Shown here: positions 17,269-25,787 of the stretch, piece after piece
Numbering within the stretch: position 1 is the stretch's first letter
Layout of the letters: every line of letters begins with the position of its first letter
Origin: Acholeplasma sp.
GTDB taxonomy: Bacteria > Bacillota_I > Bacilli_A > Acholeplasmatales > Acholeplasmataceae
Length of the DNA: 45,423 bases
Assembly (NCBI GenBank): GCA_012838065.1
Contig: DUPY01000011.1
Coordinates: 1-45,423 of the forward strand
Reading direction: 5' to 3'
The notes under the pieces: model-generated
Databases searched by the model: none
What the model was told of the DNA's origin: nothing
What the model saw: the letters and a program-made list of their open reading frames with translations, nothing else
Translations under genes and position numbers: made by a program

Positions 17269-18045
17269 ATGAAATCTATTGGTATTCTAGGACCTAAAGG
17301 TACATTTACGGAAATTGCAGCACGAAAATTTCAAGATGATTTAAATTTTACTACAGAACTATTTTATTATGACACGATTGATCATGTTTTTAGTCATTTT
17401 AAAGATCATGATTACTTAGTTTTACCTTTTGAAAATACAATAGATGGATATGTTCAGCGGACACTTGATCTTCTTTTAACTTACAAAGGCTTTATAATTA
17501 AGACATATGATGTTGAAATAAACTTTAGCTATATTTATAACAGTTCGCATCCAAAACACCTATTTAGCCAATTTAAAGCTTATAATCAGTGTTTAAATTT
17601 CTTAAGTAATAAAATATATACTTCGATTCATAAAACAGCAAATAATGTTGAAAGTCTAAATCTGTTTATACAGACATCAGAATCTGCAGCTATTATACCG
17701 ACACACTTACTTGATCCATCAATTCCTCATATTAAAAACATTGGTGACCAAAATGATAACCATACGCGTTTTATTGTTATTCAAAAAGAAAAAGCAAGCT
17801 TAGAATATTCTAAGCATGCTTATGTAGTTATTTTAAATCAAAATGATAAGCCTGGTATTTTACAAAACATTTTAAATGTTTTTTACCATAAAAATATAAA
17901 CTTAACATCGATTATGTCAAGACCTACTCGAAGATTTATCGGCAGTTACCACTTTTTTATTGAACTTGAAATTAATGGTGAACTTGATAAACTTCATGAA
18001 GTTATCTCGAGTTTAGACAATGTAACACTTTTAGGTATTTACTAA
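17269..18045 (+). CDS. pheA: Prephenate dehydratase with ACT domain
   Basis: Prephenate dehydratase converts prephenate to phenylpyruvate in phenylalanine synthesis. The 258-residue chain has the periplasmic-binding-like catalytic domain, with GPKGTFTEIAARKF at the start. It also has LPFENTIDG (family PxENSxxG, here with Thr) and HTRFIVI (the TRF motif). The C-terminal ACT domain has NDKPGILQNIL and MSRPTRRFIGSYHFFIE, matching the phenylalanine-binding ESRP site except that Met replaces Glu. No other aromatic-pathway gene is near. It overlaps the convergent fabH gene by 4 bases. Confidence 0.9.
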   Translation: MKSIGILGPKGTFTEIAARKFQDDLNFTTELFYYDTIDHVFSHFKDHDYLVLPFENTIDGYVQRTLDLLLTYKGFIIKTYDVEINFSYIYNSSHPKHLFSQFKAYNQCLNFLSNKIYTSIHKTANNVESLNLFIQTSESAAIIPTHLLDPSIPHIKNIGDQNDNHTRFIVIQKEKASLEYSKHAYVVILNQNDKPGILQNILNVFYHKNINLTSIMSRPTRRFIGSYHFFIELEINGELDKLHEVISSLDNVTLLGIY

Positions 18046-18950
18046 ACATTTACGATTGCAGCTCCATAAGTGAATCCACCACCAAATCCAACTAAGAGCA
18101 CCCGTTTTTTATCGGGGTGTTTTTCTTTATATTCAGCTAAAGTAATTGGAATGCTTGCTGCTGAAGTATTTCCATATTCGGCAATATTCATTTCAAAACG
18201 CTCATAGGGAATATTCATATTTTTAGACACAGCTTGTACTATACGCTCGTTTGCTTGATGTGGAATGATCGCATCAATATCATCGATTGTTAAATTGGCT
18301 TTTTCTAATACTTTTTCAATGCTTGTAGCCATTGCATCTACAGCAAATATGTATACACGTTTACCATCCATATGAATATATTTTTTGACGGTTAAGTAAT
18401 CGTTATAATCTGGTTTTGCTTGACTAAAGAAATGTGAAGCATCTTTGCTTCTTTCAACGATTGCGGCACCAGCACCATCACCAAATAAAATACATGTGTT
18501 GCGGTCAGTATAATCTACAATTTTTGTCAAGGTCTCAGAACCAATAACTAAGGCACGATTATATGCAAAAGTACTTAATAATGCACTTGCAACTTCTAAC
18601 GCATAAATAAAACCTGTACATGCCGCATTGATGTCAAAACTCATTGCAGTTTCAAGGCCTAAGCGCATTTGCACAGCATTAGCAATCGATGGTGTTTTTT
18701 GTTCACCTGTTATGGTCGCGACAATAATTAAATCAATATCCTCTTTTTTTATACTACCTTTATTGATGGCATCCATCGCTGCATAGTATGCCATGTCAAC
18801 CGTTGTTTCTTCAACAACTTTATGACGTTTTTTAATACCTGTTCTTGTAACAATCCATTCATCGGATGTTTCTACTATTTGTTCAAAATCTTTGTTTGTT
18901 AATACTCCATTTGGAATGTATTTACCTGTTGCTTTAATATGTACACTCAT
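18042..18950 (-). CDS. fabH: 3-oxoacyl-[acyl-carrier-protein] synthase III (FabH)
   Basis: FabH condenses acetyl-CoA (or a branched primer) with malonyl-ACP to start fatty acid synthesis. The 302-residue chain carries the catalytic triad context: Cys111 in NAACTGFIYAL, His in IIPHQANERI and Asn in AEYGNTSAASIP. The WIVTRTGIKKRH motif and a C-terminal GFGGGFTYGA are also present. The start ATG (MSVHIKATGKYIPNG) fits the family, although no ribosome binding site lies directly before it; see the leader hairpin at 18962-18981. Strong promoter and operator elements lie upstream. Other fab genes are not in the window. Confidence 0.95.
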   Translation of the reverse strand: MSVHIKATGKYIPNGVLTNKDFEQIVETSDEWIVTRTGIKKRHKVVEETTVDMAYYAAMDAINKGSIKKEDIDLIIVATITGEQKTPSIANAVQMRLGLETAMSFDINAACTGFIYALEVASALLSTFAYNRALVIGSETLTKIVDYTDRNTCILFGDGAGAAIVERSKDASHFFSQAKPDYNDYLTVKKYIHMDGKRVYIFAVDAMATSIEKVLEKANLTIDDIDAIIPHQANERIVQAVSKNMNIPYERFEMNIAEYGNTSAASIPITLAEYKEKHPDKKRVLLVGFGGGFTYGAAIVNV

Positions 18951-18961
18951 GATTTTAAAGA

Positions 18962-18981
18962 TTAGTCTGTTGTTTGACTAA
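18962..18981 (-). promoter_or_regulatory. Hairpin between the fabH Shine-Dalgarno and start codon
   Basis: The inverted repeat TTAGTC-N8-GACTAA lies between a good ribosome binding site (AAAGGAAT on the minus strand) and the fabH ATG. The two are otherwise some 35 bases apart, with no other start codon between them. Folding of the 20 bases would shorten the effective spacing to about 15. It may be a translational control element. Confidence 0.4.
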
Positions 18982-19012
18982 ATAATTCCTTTCTATGTGT
19001 TATTAAAAATAT

Positions 19013-19025
19013 TTTGATATTCAAA
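19013..19025 (-). promoter_or_regulatory. FabT-box-like palindrome in the fabH promoter region
   Basis: TTTGA-TAT-TCAAA is a perfect palindrome. It matches the TTTGAnnnTCAAA core known for the FabT (MarR-family) fatty-acid regulator of streptococci and relatives. It lies about 17 bp downstream of the fabH -10 box, where a bound repressor would block initiation or clearance. No fabT gene is in the window. Confidence 0.5.
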
Positions 19026-19042
19026 TAAATTACTTGTAAATT

Positions 19043-19070
19043 ATTTTAACACATAAGAACATTTTGTCAA
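19043..19070 (-). promoter_or_regulatory. fabH promoter
   Basis: TTGACA (19065-19070) and TAAAAT (19043-19048) on the minus strand are spaced by 16 bp. The leader to the fabH ATG is about 85 bases. Confidence 0.75.
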
Positions 19071-19101
19071 GGAAAGATGACTAAAATCGCGTACATTAAT
19101 T

Positions 19102-19941
19102 TTATCTTGATTGATTAATTTCCATTAAAAAAGCATCAAAAACAAGTTTTGTTACCTTTGCATCATCTAAAGCATCATGTGTTTGCATAGCCTCTTTTTG
19201 GTAATACGTTTCATAAGCTTTAAATAGTCCAATATCATTTAATACATTGAAATAATTTTTATGTACTTTTAATAAATCAATAAAGTCTGTTCGTTTAGTT
19301 ATTGGCTTCAAATGATGTAATTGATACATTTCATCGAGCGCTTTTATATCATTTGTTCCCCAAACAATTATTTTTGGTTTATAAGTTGTCATAATATTTT
19401 TTAAACGTTCATAAAACTCAACAAACGGTATTTTATGAGCATCATAGGACTCTTGATCAATTTTTAAGAACTTAACTGTGCGTTTGCTTAAGATTTTTTG
19501 ATGTTTCGCCTCAATATATACCGATTCTGTTACAATAGGATCTTCATATGGCTTTGAAACTAAATAGCCTGCCTGAATAATTTCTGCAACAAAAAAGTCT
19601 GAATAATAAGGAGGCATCGTCATTTCAAAATCCATAAATAAATAGTTTTTATTCTTCTTAAATATTTTTTTAATGTCGCCTCTTAATAAGTTAATGTCGT
19701 AAAAGACTTTATGTGGGTTCAATTGAACAATTTTATTAAAAAATAAAATTTGTTGAGCTTTTACTTGTCCAAACTTTTTGTGTCTAGCACTTACTTCAAA
19801 GTCAACTAGGATACCTTTTTTTAAATAAACCATAAACGTTTTTGCAACTTTGTTTGTCATATAAAAGGCTGTTTTTCTACCATTAAGATATAAGTAAATG
19901 ATTTTTTTATTGTAGTCTATATCACCAATTATGAATTTCAT
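19102..19941 (-). CDS. DEDDh-family 3'-5' exonuclease
   Basis: This 279-residue protein has an RNase-T/DnaQ-like exonuclease domain from about residue 98. Exo I is FMDFEMTMPP (Asp and Glu), exo II lies around IVWGTNDIKAL (Asp), and exo III is MQTHDALDDAKVT (His and Asp). All five catalytic residues seem present. The first ~95 residues form an extra basic, beta-rich domain I do not recognise, possibly nucleic-acid binding. The ATG overlaps the uvrC stop by 4 bases, so translation is coupled and a DNA-repair role is plausible. A KapD-like or trimming RNase role is an alternative. Confidence 0.82.
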   Translation of the reverse strand: MKFIIGDIDYNKKIIYLYLNGRKTAFYMTNKVAKTFMVYLKKGILVDFEVSARHKKFGQVKAQQILFFNKIVQLNPHKVFYDINLLRGDIKKIFKKNKNYLFMDFEMTMPPYYSDFFVAEIIQAGYLVSKPYEDPIVTESVYIEAKHQKILSKRTVKFLKIDQESYDAHKIPFVEFYERLKNIMTTYKPKIIVWGTNDIKALDEMYQLHHLKPITKRTDFIDLLKVHKNYFNVLNDIGLFKAYETYYQKEAMQTHDALDDAKVTKLVFDAFLMEINQSR

Positions 19942-21653
19942 TTTATAACCTCTTTTATTTTTTGTGCAACACTTAGAGGGATGCCTAATGCGGTGATATC
20001 CTCTATGCTTGCGGCTTTTATTGCGTCAATACTTTTAAATGCTTTAAGTAACCTTTGTTTTCGAACCGTTCCAATGCCTTCAATGTCGTCAAACAACGAT
20101 TTTTCCATTGTCTTTTTTCGACTTGAGCGATGAAACGTTATCGCGAACCTGTGGATTTCATCACTAATACCTGCTAAAAATTTATAAAGTGGTTCATGCT
20201 TATTAAATATTTTAGTTTCACTATCAAAAACCAAAGCTTCAAATTGATGACGATTGTCTTTCTTTAATCCAGCTACCTTGATATTTAAACCAAGGCTGTG
20301 AATAGATTCAAGAGCCGCTGCAACTTGGCCTTTACCGCCATCAACTAATATAAGGTCAGGCATTGTTTGTTTTTCCATGAGAAGTTTATAATATCTTCGA
20401 TAGATAACCTCACGCATACCACTATAATCGTCTTGTTCACTTTCTTTTAAGTGATATTTACGATATTTATTTTTATTGAATTGTCCCTCTTCAACAACAA
20501 TCATTGCTGATATTGGATTTGTTCCGAAAAGTTGTGAGTTATCAAAAACTTCAATAATTCTTAATCGTTCGATATTTAATACCGTCTTTAAATCATCCAA
20601 AACTTCTTGGATACGCTCATCTTTATTTTTATGAAGTAAATAATAATTTTCTAAATCCATTCGGGCATTTTTTGTTGCCATATCCATAATTTTCTTTTTA
20701 TCACCAATTTTCGGTTGGATGACATTAACATTAAATAGATCACTTAAGTTCTCTTTATAATAACTTAGAGAAAACAACAGTTCATCTGGTGCATAATGTT
20801 CATAGTATTGTCTTAAATACTGAATAGCCTCCTCATAAGGGTCATCAATATATGAAAAAATAACTTTATGTTGATCAACGATTCGTCCTTGACGCATCAT
20901 TAATATTTGAATAGATATAGATTCTTTGTTATGTGCAATACCAATGAAGTCGCGATCTTTAAAATCGTTAAGACTGATGATTTGTTTTTCTGTTGTTGTT
21001 TGTATATGTTTTAAATCTTCGCGAAACGCTAGTGCTTTTTCGAACATTAACGCCTCACTTGCTTCATGCATCGCTTCGGTTATTGCATTTACTACTTCCT
21101 TAATATCACCTTTCAAAAAGCGTGTAATAAATTGAATTGTTTTTTCATAAGGGTATTGGTCTTCACCTAAAATTTTTTTACCAATTGCTTCATAAAAGTT
21201 AGGGATTGGATCTACATAATCCATTGGAAACATTTTGTTTAGTAGACTTGCCGTAGTGCGTGCACTGTAAACGTTTGGGTATGGGCCAAATAGTTTTCCT
21301 GTCACATTCTTTTTACGAACAACATTTAAATGTGGTTTCATCTCCATATTAAGTTCAATAAATGGATATGTTTTATCATCCATTAAGGCAATGTTGTATT
21401 TTGGTTTATGCTGTTTAATTAAGTTAAGTTCTAAAATTAAGGACTCTTGTTCGCTGTTAGTGACAACATAAAAAAAATCAGCAATCTCTGATACTAGTTT
21501 TGTTGTTTTAATGTTGTGTGCACCTGTAAAATAGGAACGAACACGGTTTTTTAAATTTTTTGCTTTCCCATCATAAATAACTTCGTCATACTTATTTTTC
21601 ATTAAGTAACAACCAGGTTCATTGGGCAAAAGATTTAACTTATCTTTAATCAT
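19938..21653 (-). CDS. uvrC: Excinuclease ABC subunit C
   Basis: UvrC makes the dual incisions of nucleotide excision repair. The 571 residues show the N-terminal GIY-YIG nuclease (PNEPGCYLMKNKYDEVIYDGKAKNLKNRVRSY). A UVR motif follows around EASEALMFEKALAFREDLK. The C-terminal RNase-H-like nuclease has IEVFDNSQLFGTNPISAMIV, LILVDGGKGQVAAA and GISDEIHRFAI, and the protein ends in a helix-hairpin-helix pair (IEGIGTVRKQRLLKAF). The V of the usual IYVGKA is Asp here. The ribosome binding site is AGGTG. It is followed by the exonuclease gene. Confidence 0.97.
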   Translation of the reverse strand: MIKDKLNLLPNEPGCYLMKNKYDEVIYDGKAKNLKNRVRSYFTGAHNIKTTKLVSEIADFFYVVTNSEQESLILELNLIKQHKPKYNIALMDDKTYPFIELNMEMKPHLNVVRKKNVTGKLFGPYPNVYSARTTASLLNKMFPMDYVDPIPNFYEAIGKKILGEDQYPYEKTIQFITRFLKGDIKEVVNAITEAMHEASEALMFEKALAFREDLKHIQTTTEKQIISLNDFKDRDFIGIAHNKESISIQILMMRQGRIVDQHKVIFSYIDDPYEEAIQYLRQYYEHYAPDELLFSLSYYKENLSDLFNVNVIQPKIGDKKKIMDMATKNARMDLENYYLLHKNKDERIQEVLDDLKTVLNIERLRIIEVFDNSQLFGTNPISAMIVVEEGQFNKNKYRKYHLKESEQDDYSGMREVIYRRYYKLLMEKQTMPDLILVDGGKGQVAAALESIHSLGLNIKVAGLKKDNRHQFEALVFDSETKIFNKHEPLYKFLAGISDEIHRFAITFHRSSRKKTMEKSLFDDIEGIGTVRKQRLLKAFKSIDAIKAASIEDITALGIPLSVAQKIKEVIK

Positions 21654-21686
21654 AACTCACCTTATTATTTTCCTTTATTATATCAT

Positions 21687-21714
21687 AAAAAAGATGATAC
21701 TAAAGTATCACCTT
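21687..21714 (-). terminator. Terminator after the ABC exporter pair
   Basis: On the minus strand AAGGTGATAC-TTTA-GTATCATCTT is followed by TTTT. It touches the stop codon of the 669-residue ABC protein and ends the two-gene exporter operon. Confidence 0.82.
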
Positions 21715-23723
21715 TATTCATTGTCGCCCACATCTTTAATTTGTGAACGATAAATATTCGCATAAACACGATTATTATTTAAAAGAACATCATGACTTCC
21801 TTCTTCAACCTTTAATCCGTTTTCAAAGACAACGATTTTATTTGCCTGTTTAATTGTTGATAGTCTGTGTGCAATAACAATCGTTGTTCGACCTTTTTTA
21901 ACATGATTTAATGCAGTTTGAATGAGTGTTTCTGTTTCTGTGTCAATGTTTGCTGTTGCCTCATCCATAATTAGAATTGCTGGATCAAAAATAACGGCTC
22001 TTGCAAATGCAATTAATTGTTTTTCACCAACACTTAAGTTGGAACCACCACGTGTAAGTTCAGTATGTATACCTTTTGGCAATTTATCGATGAGTTTATC
22101 TCCACCAATTTCTCTTAAAACACTTTCAATTCTTTCATCGCTTGCATTTGGATGATTGAAGCGAATATTATCTGCAAGTGTTCCTTTGAAAATTGTTGGA
22201 TCTTGTAAAACAACACCAATATGTTGTCGATATGTTTGTTTTGGATGTGTTGTAATATCAACACCATCAACATAGATTTTTCCCATATCATTTTCTTTTA
22301 AGTCATAAAATCTTAATAATAAACTAATTAATGTCGTTTTTCCACTTCCTGTATGACCGACAATACCAACCATTTGTCCAGCATCAATTTCTAAATCAAT
22401 ACCTTTAAGTACAGGTTTGCCTTCAACATAGGAAAACCATAAATTATCAAATAAAACGTGTCCTTTGTAGCGTGGAATTGGATAGTTTCGATCATCTTCT
22501 TGTTGCCCATCAATAACCGTAAAAATTCGTTCAGTTTTAACAATTGCGTGCTGAAGATTACCAATTTCTCTAAAGAGTGTACCAACTGGTTCAATTAATC
22601 TTGTTAAATAGTCATTGTATGCATAAATTAAACCTGCGGTTGCTACAAATCCAAAAATTGTAAGTGTTTGTCGACCGAAATATAAGACGATAAATGCTGT
22701 AACAAGCGCACCAAGTAAACGTATCATATTCCATCCAATCGATAAATGAAGTTTAACTTCTTTCATTTTTTCGTTATTAAAATCCATGGATAGCGCATTA
22801 AACTTATCTTCTGTTTCTTTTTTGTAATTAAAGATTTGTAAAATACTAATACCGTTAATAATCTCATTTAAGTTTGCTGTTATCATAGAGTTTTGTTCGT
22901 TAACTTTCACAGCAATTTTGTTAAGTTTACCTACAAAATATTTGAGCCACACATAGATAATTGGGAACACAATAAATGTTAAAAGTGCGAGTTTGGCATC
23001 CAAGTAGAACATACCAATATAAGCAAATACTACAGCCAACGAAGCGTTTAACACTAAATTCATAAGTGTTGAGAATAAGTTCATCATACCACCAACATCG
23101 TGTATAATACGGTTTGCAATTTTTCCTGCTGGTTCACTTTCAAAATATGTCATAGGCATATTTTGTAAAGCTTTTATCGCATCTTTTCTTGCATCACGCA
23201 CAATGTTAACGTTTAACATGGACGTACTAATGCGTTGTATGTATGTAAATAAAATTTGTAGGAAAAAACGAACAGCAAGTAATACAATTAAAATGATAAG
23301 TGGTTGAACAAATGGTTCATAAAATGATTTAACAACTTGATTTTCAAGGCGAACAATTTCACCCACAGTTATGTCTTCAATCGATAGATAATACGTTGTG
23401 CCATCACTTGTTACTTGTCGATGCCCCTCATTAATTAGGCCATTAAATAAATAATATTTGCCTTGATAAATAAATACTGAGTAAATATCATTATCATTTG
23501 GTTCTTGTGTTAAATGTATACCATTATATGTAACTTCGCTTTGGTCTAGAGTTGTTACATACCATGGTTCTTCAATTCCAATTAAATAATCATCTAAAAT
23601 GCTTTTTACAATAAGTGGAGCTAATAGACCAAGAACTTGAACTACAAGCATTGCAAGAACACTTATTGTAAGTAACTTTTTATAACGGCGAATATAACGC
23701 CAAACTTTTTTAAATGTCTTCAT
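21714..23723 (-). CDS. Heterodimeric ABC multidrug exporter subunit, BmrD/YheH-like
   Basis: This 669-residue half-transporter has one transmembrane domain and a C-terminal ATPase. An extra ~75-residue segment between the first two membrane helices (about residues 50-125) is predicted to be outside the cell. That insertion and the length match BmrD/YheH rather than BmrC. The ATPase has Walker A GHTGSGKTT, a canonical Walker B with catalytic Glu (ILIMDEATANID) and switch His in IVIAHRLS. Its signature motif is altered (NLSVGEKQ instead of LSGGQ). It starts 4 bases after the partner gene stops. Substrate unknown; drug or lipid export is inferred. Confidence 0.9.
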   Translation of the reverse strand: MKTFKKVWRYIRRYKKLLTISVLAMLVVQVLGLLAPLIVKSILDDYLIGIEEPWYVTTLDQSEVTYNGIHLTQEPNDNDIYSVFIYQGKYYLFNGLINEGHRQVTSDGTTYYLSIEDITVGEIVRLENQVVKSFYEPFVQPLIILIVLLAVRFFLQILFTYIQRISTSMLNVNIVRDARKDAIKALQNMPMTYFESEPAGKIANRIIHDVGGMMNLFSTLMNLVLNASLAVVFAYIGMFYLDAKLALLTFIVFPIIYVWLKYFVGKLNKIAVKVNEQNSMITANLNEIINGISILQIFNYKKETEDKFNALSMDFNNEKMKEVKLHLSIGWNMIRLLGALVTAFIVLYFGRQTLTIFGFVATAGLIYAYNDYLTRLIEPVGTLFREIGNLQHAIVKTERIFTVIDGQQEDDRNYPIPRYKGHVLFDNLWFSYVEGKPVLKGIDLEIDAGQMVGIVGHTGSGKTTLISLLLRFYDLKENDMGKIYVDGVDITTHPKQTYRQHIGVVLQDPTIFKGTLADNIRFNHPNASDERIESVLREIGGDKLIDKLPKGIHTELTRGGSNLSVGEKQLIAFARAVIFDPAILIMDEATANIDTETETLIQTALNHVKKGRTTIVIAHRLSTIKQANKIVVFENGLKVEEGSHDVLLNNNRVYANIYRSQIKDVGDNE

Positions 23724-23727
23724 AATA

Positions 23728-25461
23728 TCACTTCATCGTCATTTGCTGAATGTATTGATGTTTGTACCATCCTTCTTGTCTGATCAATTCAGCATGCGTG
23801 CCTTTCTGAGTAATCTCGCCATTTTCTAACACATAAATCGTATGCGCGTCTCGGACAGCGGAAAAACGATGAGCTACAATAATATTCGTTTTATTTGAAC
23901 GGAATTCTTTTAATCGGTCAATGATGTTTTCTTCTGTTTTCGCATCGACCGCAGAAAGCGAATCGTCTAAAATTAATATTTCTGGGTCTTTAATTAATGC
24001 TCTTGCTATCGATAGCCTTTGCTTTTGGCCACCAGATAATGTTGTACCAGACTCACCAACCATTGTATTTAAACCATCATGTAAATAAAGTAGATCCTTC
24101 TCAAAATCAGCAATTTTAACCGCTTTATCTAACATGTTTTGATTTGCATTTGGATTCCCCATTAAAATATTTTCATCAACGGCTCTTTTAAACAACACAT
24201 GTGCTTGTGGAACATAACCTACAAGATCACGAACTGCTTCAACCTTATATGATTGAATATCATTTCCATCAATTAATATCAATCCACTCGTTACGTTAAA
24301 TTCCCGTAACAATTGACGAATCAATGTTGATTTACCACTACCCGTAGGTCCTACAATACCAATGGTTTGACCATTTTTTATCGAAAAACTAATATTTTTT
24401 ATAACTGGATTTTTATCGAATGGATACTTAAAGACAACATCTTTAAACTCAATTTCTTTAAATGATAAAATGTGTTTTGCATCTTGTTCATCTTTAACTT
24501 TAGCTTGTGTTTTTAAAATTTCATCGTATCGATCCACTGAGATTGTAGCGTTATTAAGTTGTGTAAAAATTGTCGACATTGAAATGATTGGTCCATAAAG
24601 CATGCCAATATACGAAACAAAAGTTACCAATTCGCCTACTGAAATTTTTTGATTGATAATAAAAAATATACCAAATCCGAATGCTAAAATATAACTTATC
24701 CCATAGACAACTTCAAATAAAGGATTAAACCAATTCTCATAATTAACAATATACCGCCATGATTCAATATCTCTATCAATCGCTTTATATTGTTTATCCA
24801 AATTGCTTTTTTGTTGTCCGTAAGCCCTTAATGTCTTTTGTCCTTCAACACTTTCTAAAACAATTTCTGTCATTTCTGAATATATTTCGCGATGTTTTTG
24901 AATATAACGCCGCTTCTTAAAGCGAATGATATTTAATAATGTAAGTGCAACTGGCATTATTGTTACAGATATTAAGGTAAGTTCCCAACTTATTGTAAAA
25001 CTCATAATACCAATAGCAAACAAAATGATACCAACGTTAAAGACAATACCTTCAAGCAATTGGGTTGCTGCAACCGTAATTGCTTCTAAATCATTTGTAA
25101 TACGTGCAATTAAATCACCTTTATGGTAGGTTTCAAAAAAATCTAAATCCATTTCAAATAAATGACTTAAATAATTGTGACGCAATTGATACGTAAGTTT
25201 ATTAGCTGTTTTATTTACTAAAAAGTGAAACAGAAAACTCGAAAAATAACGAGTGACAGGTAGTAAGACTAATAGTGCTACAAGCAAAACAAGCGAATCT
25301 TTTGTTAATGCACCGGAAATAAGTACGTCAATCGCTTTACCTAAGACATAAGCTGGAGCTAACGCTAGAACAGATATAAAGATTAGTAAAAAAAACATGA
25401 GAAGATACAGTTTCCACTCTTGTTTAATAAACCATCCTATTTTGTTAAATATACTTCTCAT
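23728..25461 (-). CDS. Heterodimeric ABC multidrug exporter subunit, BmrC/YheI-like
   Basis: This 577-residue half-transporter has six transmembrane helices and one ATPase domain. The ATPase has Walker A GPTGSGKST and a canonical signature TLSGGQKQR. Its Walker B reads ILILDDSLSAVD: the catalytic Glu is Asp, so its own nucleotide site is degenerate. With the altered signature in the partner, this is the asymmetric arrangement known from BmrCD-type heterodimers. It is the first gene of the two-gene operon. Its ATG is preceded by AAAAGGGG. Length and motifs match BmrC/YheI. Confidence 0.92.
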   Translation of the reverse strand: MRSIFNKIGWFIKQEWKLYLLMFFLLIFISVLALAPAYVLGKAIDVLISGALTKDSLVLLVALLVLLPVTRYFSSFLFHFLVNKTANKLTYQLRHNYLSHLFEMDLDFFETYHKGDLIARITNDLEAITVAATQLLEGIVFNVGIILFAIGIMSFTISWELTLISVTIMPVALTLLNIIRFKKRRYIQKHREIYSEMTEIVLESVEGQKTLRAYGQQKSNLDKQYKAIDRDIESWRYIVNYENWFNPLFEVVYGISYILAFGFGIFFIINQKISVGELVTFVSYIGMLYGPIISMSTIFTQLNNATISVDRYDEILKTQAKVKDEQDAKHILSFKEIEFKDVVFKYPFDKNPVIKNISFSIKNGQTIGIVGPTGSGKSTLIRQLLREFNVTSGLILIDGNDIQSYKVEAVRDLVGYVPQAHVLFKRAVDENILMGNPNANQNMLDKAVKIADFEKDLLYLHDGLNTMVGESGTTLSGGQKQRLSIARALIKDPEILILDDSLSAVDAKTEENIIDRLKEFRSNKTNIIVAHRFSAVRDAHTIYVLENGEITQKGTHAELIRQEGWYKHQYIQQMTMK

Positions 25462-25512
25462 AAAATTTACCCCTTTTTAACTTATATATATACGCACGTT
25501 ATTATTTCAACC

Positions 25513-25548
25513 AAAAAAAAATAAAAGGAACCGATAACTATCGATTCC
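25513..25548 (-). terminator. Terminator after gmk-rpoZ
   Basis: On the minus strand GGAATCGATAGTTATCGG and TTCC form a stem with one mismatch, followed by a T-rich tract (TTTTATTTTTTTTT). It lies 20 bases beyond the rpoZ stop. Confidence 0.82.
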
Positions 25549-25568
25549 AAAATAAGGGCATTCAAATA

Positions 25569-25787
25569 TTAAGTTTCAAAAGTAATATCGACTTTATCAT
25601 TTAAAATTTCTTCAAGAGCGATGCCAACGCTTTTTACGCATTTAGCTCCTTCGACTTTCAAATTTTCTTGTTCGATGATTCTTGCTACTTTGCTTGCAGC
25701 ATATACCAACTTATATTTTGAATCGATTTTATTCAACAATTTATCAATTGATGGGTAGCGCATTCCGCCTTCATTTTTACTAACCAT
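25569..25787 (-). CDS. rpoZ: DNA-directed RNA polymerase omega subunit
   Basis: The omega subunit stabilises RNA polymerase assembly. The 72-residue chain has the family core MRYPSIDKLLNKIDSKYKLVYAASKVARII. A K(S)VGIALEEILNDKV helix follows, matching the KPV..ALEEI segment of other omegas. The start at 25787 is supported by GGAGG seven bases upstream. An internal ATG at 25763 would start on the conserved core but lacks that spacing. The gene overlaps the gmk stop by 8 bases, the usual gmk-rpoZ coupling. Confidence 0.92.
   Translation of the reverse strand: MVSKNEGGMRYPSIDKLLNKIDSKYKLVYAASKVARIIEQENLKVEGAKCVKSVGIALEEILNDKVDITFET

Noticed and set aside
18962-18981. The TTAGTC/GACTAA repeat as a FapR operator.
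   Set aside because: The arms are spaced wider than the FapR site I know and the site lies far downstream of the promoter. A leader hairpin fits better.
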